Below the pieces are notes generated by a model that was given only the letters and a program-made list of their open reading frames with translations, was not told the origin of the DNA and did not search any database. DNA of 64,000 nt from Knufia peltigerae (Eukaryota > Ascomycota > Eurotiomycetes > Chaetothyriales > Trichomeriaceae): positions 1-64,000 of the forward strand of contig JAPDRN010000047.1 of the NCBI GenBank assembly GCA_030247855.1. Reading direction: 5' to 3'. The position numbers were made by a program, and so were the translations under genes. The number at the start of each line of letters is the position of its first letter. The first letter of the stretch is position 1. Positions 45,121-55,980 of the stretch are shown here, piece by piece.

Positions 45121-47753
45121 ATGGAGCCTGGAGTTGTGAACAAAGATGCTGCTTCCTCGAACAACGACTCTCTCACGGAACTTCCAAAAGAAATGGCAAA
45201 TACGGCGCCTTCACCATCGAAAAGAGATCATCCCGGCACCACCCAGGCGTGTGACACTCACAAAAAGCGAAGACAACGACAATTCAAAAAAGCTCTTGCG
45301 GCAATGATGGAAAGTTTAGAGACGATGTTCGACTCTCACTCAGATGCAGATGTCTCTGACCTGGACGAGGCAGGAGAAGAAGACCCAGTTCACTGTTTTG
45401 ACCTGGAATACTCGCCGTCGCATATCAATAAACTACCCTCGTCCAATGAGATGTCACCCCACCGAGGAAGGTCCTCTCCTCAAGGCAACGCTCGCCGCAG
45501 GACTATCGAAGACGACACTGAATCACGTCCGCTGAGACCCGTCGAACGGAAGGGTACGCTACTCGAAGAGGTGAAATCTGGTCCGATTGGCTATGAGACC
45601 GAATTTTATGAATACACGAGATCTCCAGATGGGGATGCTGAAGAACCCAATATTGTAGAGACCATGGTTACTCAAGCTCCGGCCAAAATCAGCAGGACCG
45701 GTGCTCGGTCTGGTACAGACCCAGGCTATCAACGAGGCTACATATTCAAGGTCGTCCATATGTATGCTGTGCCCTTGACAAAAGAGATTGAACGGCAAGT
45801 TCGGCGCCAGTACTCACCTCCCCGCGGATATTTGTCGCCACCTCCTAAACCCAGACTAAGAAGCCGGAGTAGATCTGCGACGAGGTATGCAATCGTCTCA
45901 CGCTCGATGGGTCGGAACTACTCACGAGGAAGACCACAACGACCCTTCCCCGTCACGGCCAGTGTGGGCAACTATTTGGTCGTTTATTCCGACGTTATCA
46001 TATCGGCTATCAGGAAATCCGTGCAGTCCTACCCAGGACTGTCGCGTACGTTCGATTACATGATCATTCCAGCACCGTATTCGCTCATCATCCATTATAG
46101 ACGAGAATTGGAGGAATTCAATGATAAGCTACCAGATGAAAAAGCTTCTACTTCAGTACACGAAGGTCCAACTTTGCATACCGATGCGAATCATGATAGC
46201 GACTTTGGCGATGGAGAATGCAACACCAACACTGTGGAGGTTCTGGAACTTGAGCGTAAAAAGCACATTCCAGAGCTTCTGAACTACGTTTTTACGTCCG
46301 AGTTAAAGGCTCAAATCGATGCCGAGATGTCCTTGCGGCAAAAGCCCGTGCCGATGTGCACATATGCAATGGTATGGCTATTGTTCAAGCCTGGTACTAC
46401 GGTCTACGCCTGGGGTGGTGGAGGCCTCGACTCTGCGTAAGACTTTCTTGTCCTTCCTTTCCATTACAACGACCCTGGAACATCCGGCACACAGATCATT
46501 GGAAATTTATCTTCCACATTACAACCGTTCAGAGTCGCTCACTATCACCATCCCTTTGATTCTGCAGACACGCATGTACTTTATGCCCATAGGCGTTTCC
46601 AACTGACACGATCTTTAGATATATTGTGGATTGGTACGAGCTTGAAGGTCTCTATGCAAAAGACAGCCGAACGCGTCACCCCGGCGGGCTAGCAGAGGCT
46701 GTCCATCCGCCCGTCATAACACGAGGGGAGTCTGCAGAGTTCAATCCCGTCCCGAAATCGGTCATCATCAAGCTCCACTACCTCGAGTTCGACGGCGAAC
46801 ACGTAGGGCGGAGGCCTCGAACCATCACAATTTCTCCCTTTGAGGGAGAGAAGGAGATATTCATGTTGCCGGTATATCCCGTTGAATTTGCTAGGAGCCC
46901 AAATCTCCGAGAGAGTCTTATTGAAAGAGGAAGAAAGTACATCAGGCTTTGTCAGCCAAGCTACATGGTCTATCAAGGCGACACTATTGCCACGGCAGCT
47001 TCCCAAAGTCGAAAGGTTAGTCATCAAACAGATCAAACAGAAAATTCCATCAAAGCCTCCTGAGCGAAATCGCGGGGTGGTGGTGAAAGTAGTATGAGGC
47101 TGCTTCCTCAAAAGGTCGTGTGATGATGGATCGGTGTGCGCTAGACAGCTAATGAACATTTTGTGTGTTTTAGGTAAACGGGAGAGTCATGATTGACTCC
47201 CAGACGTTCTACACCGACGGGGAATTGGCAGACAAAGTCCTCCGACTCAAAGTACCGACGGAAGATGGCATCATCGTGTCGGAAACTTCGTCTGGAAGTG
47301 AGAGTAGTGCACTCTCGGATTCGCGTTACCACAACCGCCGCAAACGTAGGAATTACAGGAGACGCATCAGAGACTACAAGAAGATGCCGAATCGCGTTAG
47401 AGGAATGGCCGAGTATGATCTTGTTCGGCCTGGAAAGACGCAGTTCAAAGAGGAACATTTAATGTTGTTTCCTTCAAGGGTTTGGGGCTTCGTGTTGAGG
47501 GAGAGACGATGGTGTACGTTTTCGTGATGACCCTTCCCCTTGAATTGAATTTTGGCCCTTTTACTGACACAAGAGCGTGTTAGATCTTCTCAATATTGAG
47601 AATCTAAAGAATCCTGTCTTTCAGGAGAACATAATTGACGATTTGGTCCTCAAGGACGAGGCCAAGAACCTGATTCAAGCCTTGTCAAACACACATACGA
47701 GTACGGCCGCCGAGGGCGAGCCCAAGGATGATGATGACGGCGACACCACCACC

Positions 47754-47785
<32 letters not shown>

Positions 47786-48732
47786 CTCGTTTGGTCATTT
47801 CTCTGCAGACATTATACGAAACAAGGGGGAAGGACGCATCTTTTTGCTACATGGGAAACCTGGTGTTGGTGAGTGTGGACCGACCCTCTACTGCTAATTA
47901 GTATCTCGTTTGTGCCCCGGGTGGAGGCGTGCGAGAGACATCATACGAGCTGGCCGCCCCGGACTGACCAGTGTGTGTGCGTGTGTGTTATACAGGCAAA
48001 ACGTCGACCGCCGAGTGCGTGGCAGAATCCGCCCGGGTCCCGCTGTTGGCGATAACGTGTGGCGACCTGGGCATCGAGCCGAACGAGGTCGAGGGCGCCC
48101 TGATGAAGTGGTTCAAGCTCGCGACCCAGTGGAAGGCGGTCCTGCTGCTCGACGAGGCCGACGTCTACCTCGAGTCCCGCATGAGCGGCGACCTCGCCCG
48201 CAACAGCCTGGTGTCGATCTTCCTCCGGGCGCTCGAGTACTACCAAGGGGTGCTGTTCCTGACGACGAACCGGGTGGGCACCTTTGACGAGGCCATGCTC
48301 AGCCGCATCCACGTCGTCCTCCACTACGCCGACTTTGACGACTCGGAGCGGCAGCGCATCTGGACCGTGAGCTTCCGGAAGCTGGGCGAGGAGAGGCCCG
48401 ACGTCAAGGTCGGGCCGGGGCTCGTGGACTACGCCCTCGAGAACCGGCGGGTGCTCGACCTCCGGTGGAACGGCCGGGAGATCCGCAACGCCTTCAACAC
48501 CACCGTGGCCCTGGCCGAGTTCGACGCCGAGAGGAGGCGTCGCTCCGCCGGCGGCAAGGAGACCCGGGTCGTCCTGGAGCGCTCCCACCTGGTCCAGGTC
48601 GTCAAGATGAGCGAGGAATTCAAGAGGTACATGAAGAGCACCCGCGGCCTGGACGAGAGTCAGTTGGCAAAGGCCATGAAGCTGAGGGACGACGCCGCCT
48701 TGCAGAAGGTGATGCAGGTTGCCAACAGGTAG
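45121..48732 (+). CDS. DUF7025-AAA ATPase
   Basis: The exons are 45121-46436, 46619-47015, 47174-47511, 47576-47868 and 47996-48732, giving 1026 residues. The N-terminal 400 residues are largely disordered (acidic patch, RSRSRSAT basic patch). A DUF7025-like region follows (from about 410: YAMVWLLFKPGTTVYAW, then YIVDWYELEG). The AAA module has Walker A GKPGVGKTS (about 776-784, split by intron 4), Walker B VLLLDEADVYL (about 828-838), sensor/arginine-finger FLTTNRVGTF...SRIHV and a lid. This is a fungus-expanded AAA group of unknown substrate. A Thr8-Asn6 tract lies shortly before Walker A. The terminal exon is far more GC-rich than the others. Intron 3 (47512-47575) uses donor GTGTAC and is the least certain join; introns 1, 2 and 4 (127-182 nt) are long for this genome. 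Confidence 0.85.
47748..47786 (+). repeat. Coding ACC then AAC trinucleotide tract
   Basis: Eight Thr codons (ACC) pass into six Asn codons (AAC) inside exon 4 of the AAA ATPase, about 25 residues before Walker A. The tract is probably length-variable between strains. Confidence 0.85.
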
Positions 48733-49006
48733 ACGAGACCGACAGACCAACAAAGATCCGTGTCAAACACACGCTTGATCATTCTCCATGGCAACATTGA
48801 TCTTTCACCCTCCGAGCTAATCAGCAGGCAGTCTTCTCGAAATGAAATGACGAGAATAAAAGTGAAACGGAGAGAAATGTTCTTGCTGATTTACGGAGTA
48901 GTAAAGTTGTGAGTTACTAGTAGTATTATGGCGTGGATCTACCAGCCTATACAGATATCTACAAAGTACCCGAGGTCGAGGTACATGTTAACAGTCTACC
49001 ACGAAT

Positions 49007-49084
<78 letters not shown>

Positions 49085-49798
49085 GGTGGGACATCTGAGG
49101 GAGAGATATGATCTACGGGGTTTTAAACAAAACGGGGGTACAAATATCCAAAACGTCCTCGGCACTCTTTTCTTAACAGGCTACAATTGAGGGCAGATTT
49201 CTATAAAATCAGAATATTTTCACAACGGAGACACATTCTTGGAAAGTCATTTCTTGGAAACAGCTTTTTCAGTAGGAGAAGATGGAGATGAGGATAGAGA
49301 TGATACTGGTATTGTGGTTGTAGCATGGTCCTATGCGAAATCCAATTTCCATTCTCCCCATCGCCGTGAACAATAATAGTGTTGTCAAAGAATAATGAGG
49401 AATACGGGCAAGTAGGAATAGAAACCCTGTCTCTGTGAATGGCTATCCAGAGACCTCTCTCATACTCGTGTTCTAACCTGTTTGAGGTGCCCATCTCATA
49501 TGTCAATCTGAATCCAAGCCCAATTCCTGTTCATCCCGAGAATTGAAAGTCCATAAAATTATTCGTCACATCGTCGCTTAGAGTGCGTCGCTTCTTCTTC
49601 AACTTTGGTCTCGACACCTCCATCTTTTTTTCGGGTTTTCAGGGTGAGACGGGTGGAGTAGTGAAATGAAAAGCAACCGAGAAAATAAACCGTCCATCCA
49701 AACAATCATACACATCGTCAGCGAAGCTTTCTTCGCATAATCTAACAGGTCGTCTGTGACCTCAAGAGACCTTGGCCTACCTGCCAATAATGAACATT
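48733..49798. other. Convergent intergenic region, AAA ATPase / C2H2 gene
   Basis: The 1.07 kb contain TACGGAGTA at 48892 and a long TAC microsatellite (annotated separately). No gene is seen. Confidence 0.65.
49007..49084. repeat. TAC trinucleotide microsatellite, about 26 units
   Basis: An uninterrupted run of about 78 nt of TAC on the plus strand, the longest perfect repeat in the window. Confidence 0.95.
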
Positions 49799-52360
49799 CT
49801 AATTATTCGTCATATCCCAGTCGAAAAGCTCGTCGTCATTGTAGGACTCGTCGAACATGGGGTCGTTGTCCAGGGCGGCGAAAGCCTCTGGACCACCGGG
49901 AAAGAGAGTCGCACTCGCAGCAGCCGGGTTTGAAAACGCATTGCTGTCTTGACCACCGAAAAGAGAAAAGTCCTCGACGGGGAAGTCAAAGTCCTGACCC
50001 ATCATTGGAGCCTTACCAAAGGGCTGGCCAGATGGTCCTGCAACCATGGGAGAGTGCTCGGAGATTGATGGGTTGCGAGACTGAGGGACCAAGAAGGAGC
50101 TTGGAGTGGGAAGACCTTCGTTGAAAACAGTTGGGTTGGTGCAATCCATCATAAGATCCATCGAGGTGTCGTAGGGGGATGGCTCGGTGATGTTGCTGTA
50201 TGCTGGGGTAATCGGCGTGCCCATCATGTTGACTGCACTCATGGGAGTCGTCGTGGTGGGAGAAATGTAAGCCTGAGCCGGCTGGAAGGTGCTGTTGAAT
50301 GGGGCATTGTTAAAGTCGAAATCATCAACCCGTTGATTGTACGACATTGACGAAGAGTTCCTGGGGAAAATCGGGTTCGAGTAGCTCACGGGAGCAGGTT
50401 GATAGGTATCAAAGTTATTCAGCGGCTGCTCATAGGGAGTGATTACAGCGCTACCAGCAATGCTACCAGAGATAGAGCTCGCATCATCCCAGTGGCTGTG
50501 GAGACTGGTCGAGATGGCAGGGCTAGCAGAGTAGTCCATGCTTGGAGTCTGAGGAGTTTGTGCGGGCGTCATCTTGCCGGAGCCGATTGCGGCCTTATCT
50601 TTGCCCTTCGCACGTTCGTAATGCCAGCCATGCTTCTTCTCCATGTGTTGTTTGCAATTACTCTCGCGTTTGGTGCGGAATTCGCAGTAGTCGCACTTGT
50701 AGAACTGAGGGTTCTTGGAATGCTTGTCATTCCAATGGCGCTCACGTTCCTTCTCGGTTGGGAGACCCATTTCGTGGTATTTACAGCCTTCCTCAGGACA
50801 TTTGAAAGGACGAGAATGAGTCTTCTCATGCTTAGCCAGGTCACACTTTCGGGTGAAGACCTTGTCGCAAGTCGGGTCCGAACACTTCATCTCGACAATT
50901 TCAGGGATATAACCCTTCTTTCTGCGAGCCATAGAGCGTTCAACGTCTTCATCGTGAGCACTGCTGCTCTGCCTCTTGATCCCTGGACTTGGTTCATAGA
51001 GTTCACCAGTACGTAGAGAAAGAGGCTTGCCATTCTTCCAACGAACAAGCTCGGCATAGTTGCCAGTCTCACCGAGGCCACCCTCCAAGGTGACACTGTC
51101 ATCGATGGAGTAAGACATCTCGTCGTTGTCCTCCGCACCTTCAGACTGCGGGTCGCGGCTGGAGGATCCGATGTGAGAGGCGAGTTGGTTTACTTGCTGG
51201 ACCAAGTCAAGGAAGTAACCGTTGTCGTAAGGTCGGTCAGAGGCACGTCGTTGTTCTGATTCAGAGAGATGTTGATAAGCGTCGACGACGAGCTGGATAG
51301 TAAACTCGCCGAAGGCGCGGTAAAGATGCCTCGAGATGGCAAAGGTCTTGTGGGCAGCGTCAGTCTCTGAGAGATCTTGGTCGATCAATGTGCTTACCAG
51401 CGGCTGGAAGATGAGGCTCTGTTCCAGATCACGCAAGCATTTAATGTTCTTGTTAGCCTTGGATCCAAGGGCGGTAACAAAAGGATGAAAGTTCTCAAAG
51501 CGAGTCTCCTCGAGAATGGGCGAGATTATATGTTTCTTGAGTTTATTGCGGGCGGAGACAGTGAGAGGTGGATGACGGAGGTTCGGTCTGGAAAGGCGAG
51601 GTGCGACACTTTCGGTGACGGCAGAAGGAGGAGTAGCGTTGGAGGATCTAGAGGTTGAAGGATCGCCTCGATGCCTGAGGCGGCGGGAGGTCGTTTCTGA
51701 AGAGTCAGCTTCTGCGGCAGTTCGGTTAACAACGTCTTCACACATAACAACACAGCGGGCAATCCAACCTTGAATCAAGTCTTGAACAAGACCGTCTTCT
51801 TCAGAGGTGTGTCCCACAACTCGCTCGGCTGAGTCACTCTTGATCGAAGACCCCAACCCACTATCCCTGTTCGACAACAAGTCCAAAGCTCTTTCAAAGG
51901 ACCTAGACAGACCCTTGTCACTGGCGGGGCTAACGGATGAGCCCAAACCTTCGTCGGATGGTAGAGCGGCACGTCGCACCCAGACCTGATGATCAAAGTT
52001 CTGAGAGGAGCTGCGCCTGGCCGCAGATCGTTTTCCACGAGCGCCCGAAAAGGTCTCCTCAAAGTCAGCGATAGACTTTGCGACGTCTTCCTTCTCGGAT
52101 AGCCAGCTAGTCAGAGTGGACTGCGAGCATGTCGGAGAGCGGCGGGTCAAGTGAGGAACGCTGAAGACTGGATCATCGTCCTTTGAGGGAGAAGATGAGC
52201 AGTGAAAAGTAGCGCCTTTAGCCAGGGACATTTTACGCAGAATGCATTCTGGTGACTCGGGTGATGCAGGAGGTGACAAAGGATGGCTCTTGTTTATGAG
52301 TCGATGGGTTCGTCGATGAGCGAAGGGAGTGGGAGGTGGTGGCATGGTGGTGGAGGCCAT
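49799..52360 (-). CDS. C2H2 zinc-finger transcription factor
   Basis: A single exon codes for 853 residues. The start was set at ATG 52360 because the frame upstream holds no earlier ATG. Three tandem C2H2-type fingers lie at about 490-590: CDKVFTRKCDLAKHEKTH; CPEEGCKYHEMG...RHWNDKH; CDYCEFRTKRESNCKQHMEKKH. A basic patch follows them. The first 300 residues are Ser-rich and disordered, and a helical region (about 300-410) may mediate protein contacts. The C-terminus is Pro/Ser/Asn-rich and ends in an acidic, aromatic DDELFDWDM that looks like an activation motif. DNA-binding regulation in the nucleus is inferred from the fingers; targets are unknown and I do not assign a named orthologue. Confidence 0.9.
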   Translation of the reverse strand: MASTTMPPPPTPFAHRRTHRLINKSHPLSPPASPESPECILRKMSLAKGATFHCSSSPSKDDDPVFSVPHLTRRSPTCSQSTLTSWLSEKEDVAKSIADFEETFSGARGKRSAARRSSSQNFDHQVWVRRAALPSDEGLGSSVSPASDKGLSRSFERALDLLSNRDSGLGSSIKSDSAERVVGHTSEEDGLVQDLIQGWIARCVVMCEDVVNRTAAEADSSETTSRRLRHRGDPSTSRSSNATPPSAVTESVAPRLSRPNLRHPPLTVSARNKLKKHIISPILEETRFENFHPFVTALGSKANKNIKCLRDLEQSLIFQPLVSTLIDQDLSETDAAHKTFAISRHLYRAFGEFTIQLVVDAYQHLSESEQRRASDRPYDNGYFLDLVQQVNQLASHIGSSSRDPQSEGAEDNDEMSYSIDDSVTLEGGLGETGNYAELVRWKNGKPLSLRTGELYEPSPGIKRQSSSAHDEDVERSMARRKKGYIPEIVEMKCSDPTCDKVFTRKCDLAKHEKTHSRPFKCPEEGCKYHEMGLPTEKERERHWNDKHSKNPQFYKCDYCEFRTKRESNCKQHMEKKHGWHYERAKGKDKAAIGSGKMTPAQTPQTPSMDYSASPAISTSLHSHWDDASSISGSIAGSAVITPYEQPLNNFDTYQPAPVSYSNPIFPRNSSSMSYNQRVDDFDFNNAPFNSTFQPAQAYISPTTTTPMSAVNMMGTPITPAYSNITEPSPYDTSMDLMMDCTNPTVFNEGLPTPSSFLVPQSRNPSISEHSPMVAGPSGQPFGKAPMMGQDFDFPVEDFSLFGGQDSNAFSNPAAASATLFPGGPEAFAALDNDPMFDESYNDDELFDWDMTNN

Positions 52361-54615
52361 GGTGGATATATGAACTCTGGGACCAGCCGGGGGAAGCAAG
52401 CAGATGACACGCACGATGCTGCTAACGACTTAGAACGCGGTCGATTGGTCGAGAACAAATAAAATCCAGTGGCTTATGACTCACCCGTTCCAGTAGATAT
52501 GGAAACCCCAAAAGCTAAGGTGTACAAAACCAGATAGTCGACTGTACTCACAATATGCTGTTTCGTGTCTGAGACTCCAGTGTGGATAATCCGTGGAGTA
52601 GTTTGGTTCAATATTAATCCTGATTGTGGCCTCCGAAGCTTTTCTGTTTTTCTGGTTCAACGAGCAGTGTTTGGATGGCAGAAAGGTGTCGTTGTGGCAT
52701 CCGTAGAGGATGCAAGTCGATAGCGGCGGGGAAGGAGGAGCGTCTGTGGGCTGTGTCGACGGGCCGAAAGCGTGAACCCTGATGTTGTTAGGAAGGTTGG
52801 TAGGCTGCTTCGACGTGAAGGTCAAGTGCACAAGTGTTCAGAAGGCAGTTGAAGCAGGCGTTTACCCCGTTTGGAAGACGTCGGTGGAAAAGGTATAGGT
52901 GAGGTTGAAGTTGCAAGTGTGATGTGGCCACGGATGGCAGAGAAACACCTGAGGCCAGCGTGGCGACAATCCAGGTGTTTCTGCAAATCTGGACCGTGGT
53001 GCCGGGATTGCGAATTGGGTGGACGAGAGGGAGGGAGAGTTGAAAGAGTGTGAAGGGAGAGAGTGAATGGTGATTTGGATGACTGGACGTGCTGATGATG
53101 GCACTTGAAGCGAGTGTTGCCTGTTCCCGCCAAGGCACTAGTCGTGAGCCAGTATTAGCAAGGCTTCGTGTCAGTGGAAGAGCGCCGAATGCTACGGATA
53201 TCGAGGCGCAGCCAGCAAAAAGACCGAACCACATCGGCCGTAACAAACTGGACCATTTCCAAACTCCGTTGAAAGATATCTCTGCTTCACGACTCGTCCA
53301 TTCTCTTCCTGTTCCTGGTTCTAGTTGTTCTACTTTGCATCAATCCTTGCAGTCCGTCCTTCTACCAACTGTGAATTCACCGCTGATCACGCGACGTCCG
53401 GCTGGCCCATGTCGAAGTTTGCACCCGTCCTGTCCTGTATACGAAATACGGCGATGACACATATCGGAGGTCTCAGACTACTGCTTACAAGATGATACAG
53501 GACCCTGCGGCGTATTAACAAGCAGCGTCACTGCTGCTTTGGTGGAAACGAATCAGCCTTACCTACAAGCTTGCCTCTTTCAGGTCTAGGCAATCGCATT
53601 CGCCAGTCACGTGAAAGCGGGCTCGGGCAAAATTCAGTCCGACGGTCTGGAGAGTTGAGACTATTCTTGTTCAATATTATAACAGAGGGCATTGATGAGA
53701 GAACATGCAATGCGCCCAGCCATGGTGCTCACTACATCTTCTCAGCCGACTTGTTTGTGTCTTGACGATTTTGTACGGTACGACTACCATTATTACGATA
53801 CTGCGACATGGATTTGTCTCTAGACCCACCTACTGTACAGAGTACATGCATTGAGGTACGAAACCGAGGGCACGCCTGATGTTCCTGCAGCCGTTTATTG
53901 ACCAATCGCGGGTTTCTAGCCCTTGTTCTCCCGTGTCACCGGTCAGGAAGTTAGAAAGCTTGCTTGAGAACTTGCTCGACAGATGACCAGTGCATGCAGG
54001 AAGAGGCCAGAGTGGCAAACGTTGACCAAAATACCATGCTCGGTTCTATGTCGTAGGACGCCTATTGGTAACCCAGATGAGTCGACGATACGTGTGGAGA
54101 GAGCCATTTGCCATGCTTCCCGTGGCACGACCTCCACCATCTAGGTACCGCACGGAAAAGCCTCATACTGCATCCATCCCGGCACCCACTGGAGCACGTA
54201 TTTTTGTGCACCGCCTCATGAATTCCCCTTGTGCAACTTTTCGGATGGAAATCAATGCGCGCTCTATGCACTCGTATCATGCGCGAGACGAGGAAGTCGA
54301 ACATCATGTCATGATTCGGACCTTAGCCAATCCTCTCCTATTCTCGGGCGTGACCCAGCATTGCGACCTTTTCATTCAAGAAGTATCTCGTATTCACAGC
54401 CAATCAAATACGCCTCTCGCACTCCTTGGTGCATTCCCCAGTACGATACGCCCTACGCTTCGTGGAAACATGGCGTGTACTGTTCTCCGTTCGTACTGAG
54501 GCTGGAAGGTTGTTTTCTTGTTATTGTTCTCCATATAGGAAACGCACACTTGTTGACTGTGCACTCGGTGCTTTCCATTGCACCTATGTATCTGCTTACG
54601 CAAGAATGGAATTTA
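52361..54615. other. Intergenic region, C2H2 gene start / QRI7 stop
   Basis: This 2.25 kb lies upstream of the zinc-finger gene, so a long promoter and leader are plausible. A 144-codon plus-strand frame (about 54065-54499) lacks coding character. TACTGTACA occurs at 53831. No RNA gene or repeat was recognised. Confidence 0.55.
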
Positions 54616-55980
54616 TTACACATGCCGAGGGTTCTGTAGGATCCAAGCTCCTGCTCCCAGAATGCCACCATCCTCACTTTGTCCATCCATGCTCCATTTC
54701 CGAAGAGGGCCACACCCGAGATCTGTCCTGTACCCAGCTTCAAACATCTCCACACCTGTCCAAGCAATCATTGCAGCGTTATCCGTGCAGAGCTCGACCG
54801 GCGGGAACACCAAATTCACCTTGTGAAATGATCGCACGTCAAGCATCTGGCGGAGATAGTAGCGCAAAAAGTCGTTCGCAGCGACTCCTCCGCTTACCAC
54901 CAGCGTCGGAATATGTAGCCCCTGATCTCGAAGCTGTTCAAGCGCGATAATGGTTCGAGAACCTAGATGCTCGAATGCGGTACCTAGAGCAGCTCGAGCC
55001 AACAAAGTCCTCTCCTCATCACTTGTATCACAGTGACGGTCAGACACAATTCGTTTTATCTGGCTTGAAATGCCCGAGAAGCTAAAGCATAACTCTCTGT
55101 TCTTGGCCATAGGAGTCATGATGCTCCACCCAAAGCTATTCTGTGGCCGAATGATTTCGTCCTGTCGATTTTGGGGCACGCTCCAGGAGTTGAACTCTGC
55201 TGAACTTTTAAAGGCATAGGCTGAGAGATATTTACCAAAGCTGGTGTCAGGCGTATTGTGCTGAATTTCTGCAGGTAACAACATGCGCCCACACTTGTCC
55301 AACTCATCCCCGATAGCTGTATCGGAAGTCGATGCGAGAATCTCGTGCTCGAGCAAGCTTTTCGAATGTAGAAGCATGGTATGTCCGCCACTGACCAAAA
55401 GTGTTAAAAAGGGGAATTCTGGCTGTGAAGAGTCCTGGCCAGCTCCTTTTATGGCAGTGGCAAGCCTGGGGGTGAGGGCATGCGCTTGCATGTGATGGAC
55501 TCCTAGCAATGGTACTTGCCATGCGGTAGCAAGTCCTTTGGCAGTATTGAGGCCAACAGCCAGGTTCTGGTTCATCCCGGGGCCTCGTGTGACGGAAACG
55601 AAATCAGGTTTCTCTTTAATTTGTCCATCTCGGAGCCAAAGTCGCTTTTGCACTGGCAAAGACTGATCGGATCCAGGGAGGAAGGGAAGAGAAGTTTCGA
55701 TCAATTTGGCAAGGTTCAGTTGGTGGCTGTTCAAGGCCTCTGGAGGCCATATGCCACCCTTGCCAGTGTTCCGAAGCGTAATCTTCTCATTGAAGAGTAG
55801 CCGTACTTGGACAGACTCAGGCTGGATGCGAGTCGTAGATTTGGAGAGGATTGAGACGCAGGTATCGTCGCAGGAGGATTCAATCGCCAATGTGAGGAGG
55901 CTGCGCCGTCGCGCGGCTGTTGTTTTCGTCGGCAAACATGGTGCAAACCTACGCTTCACCGCACGAATACCATGCAGCAT
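54616..55980 (-). CDS. QRI7: Mitochondrial tRNA N6-threonylcarbamoyladenosine synthase Qri7
   Basis: A single exon codes for 454 residues. Qri7 (Kae1/TsaD family) transfers threonylcarbamoyl to A37 of ANN-decoding tRNAs in mitochondria. The Arg/Lys-rich N-terminus (VKRRFAPCLPTKTTAARRRSL) suits a presequence. Family motifs are ESSCDDT near residue 34, RGPGMNQNLAVGLNTAKGLA, the metal-binding HHMQAH, LLVSGGHT, the nucleotide site VSGGVAAND and CTDNAAMIAW. The C-terminus has about 35 extra residues. The presequence distinguishes it from cytosolic Kae1. Confidence 0.93.
   Translation of the reverse strand: MLHGIRAVKRRFAPCLPTKTTAARRRSLLTLAIESSCDDTCVSILSKSTTRIQPESVQVRLLFNEKITLRNTGKGGIWPPEALNSHQLNLAKLIETSLPFLPGSDQSLPVQKRLWLRDGQIKEKPDFVSVTRGPGMNQNLAVGLNTAKGLATAWQVPLLGVHHMQAHALTPRLATAIKGAGQDSSQPEFPFLTLLVSGGHTMLLHSKSLLEHEILASTSDTAIGDELDKCGRMLLPAEIQHNTPDTSFGKYLSAYAFKSSAEFNSWSVPQNRQDEIIRPQNSFGWSIMTPMAKNRELCFSFSGISSQIKRIVSDRHCDTSDEERTLLARAALGTAFEHLGSRTIIALEQLRDQGLHIPTLVVSGGVAANDFLRYYLRQMLDVRSFHKVNLVFPPVELCTDNAAMIAWTGVEMFEAGYRTDLGCGPLRKWSMDGQSEDGGILGAGAWILQNPRHV

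Noticed and set aside
47941..48753. 270-codon minus-strand ORF
   Set aside because: It is antisense to the GC-rich last exon of the AAA ATPase; Leu/Val/Gly-rich shadow composition.
54065..54499. 144-codon plus-strand ORF
   Set aside because: It starts at a non-ATG codon, has no recognisable motif, and neighbouring frames are similarly open.
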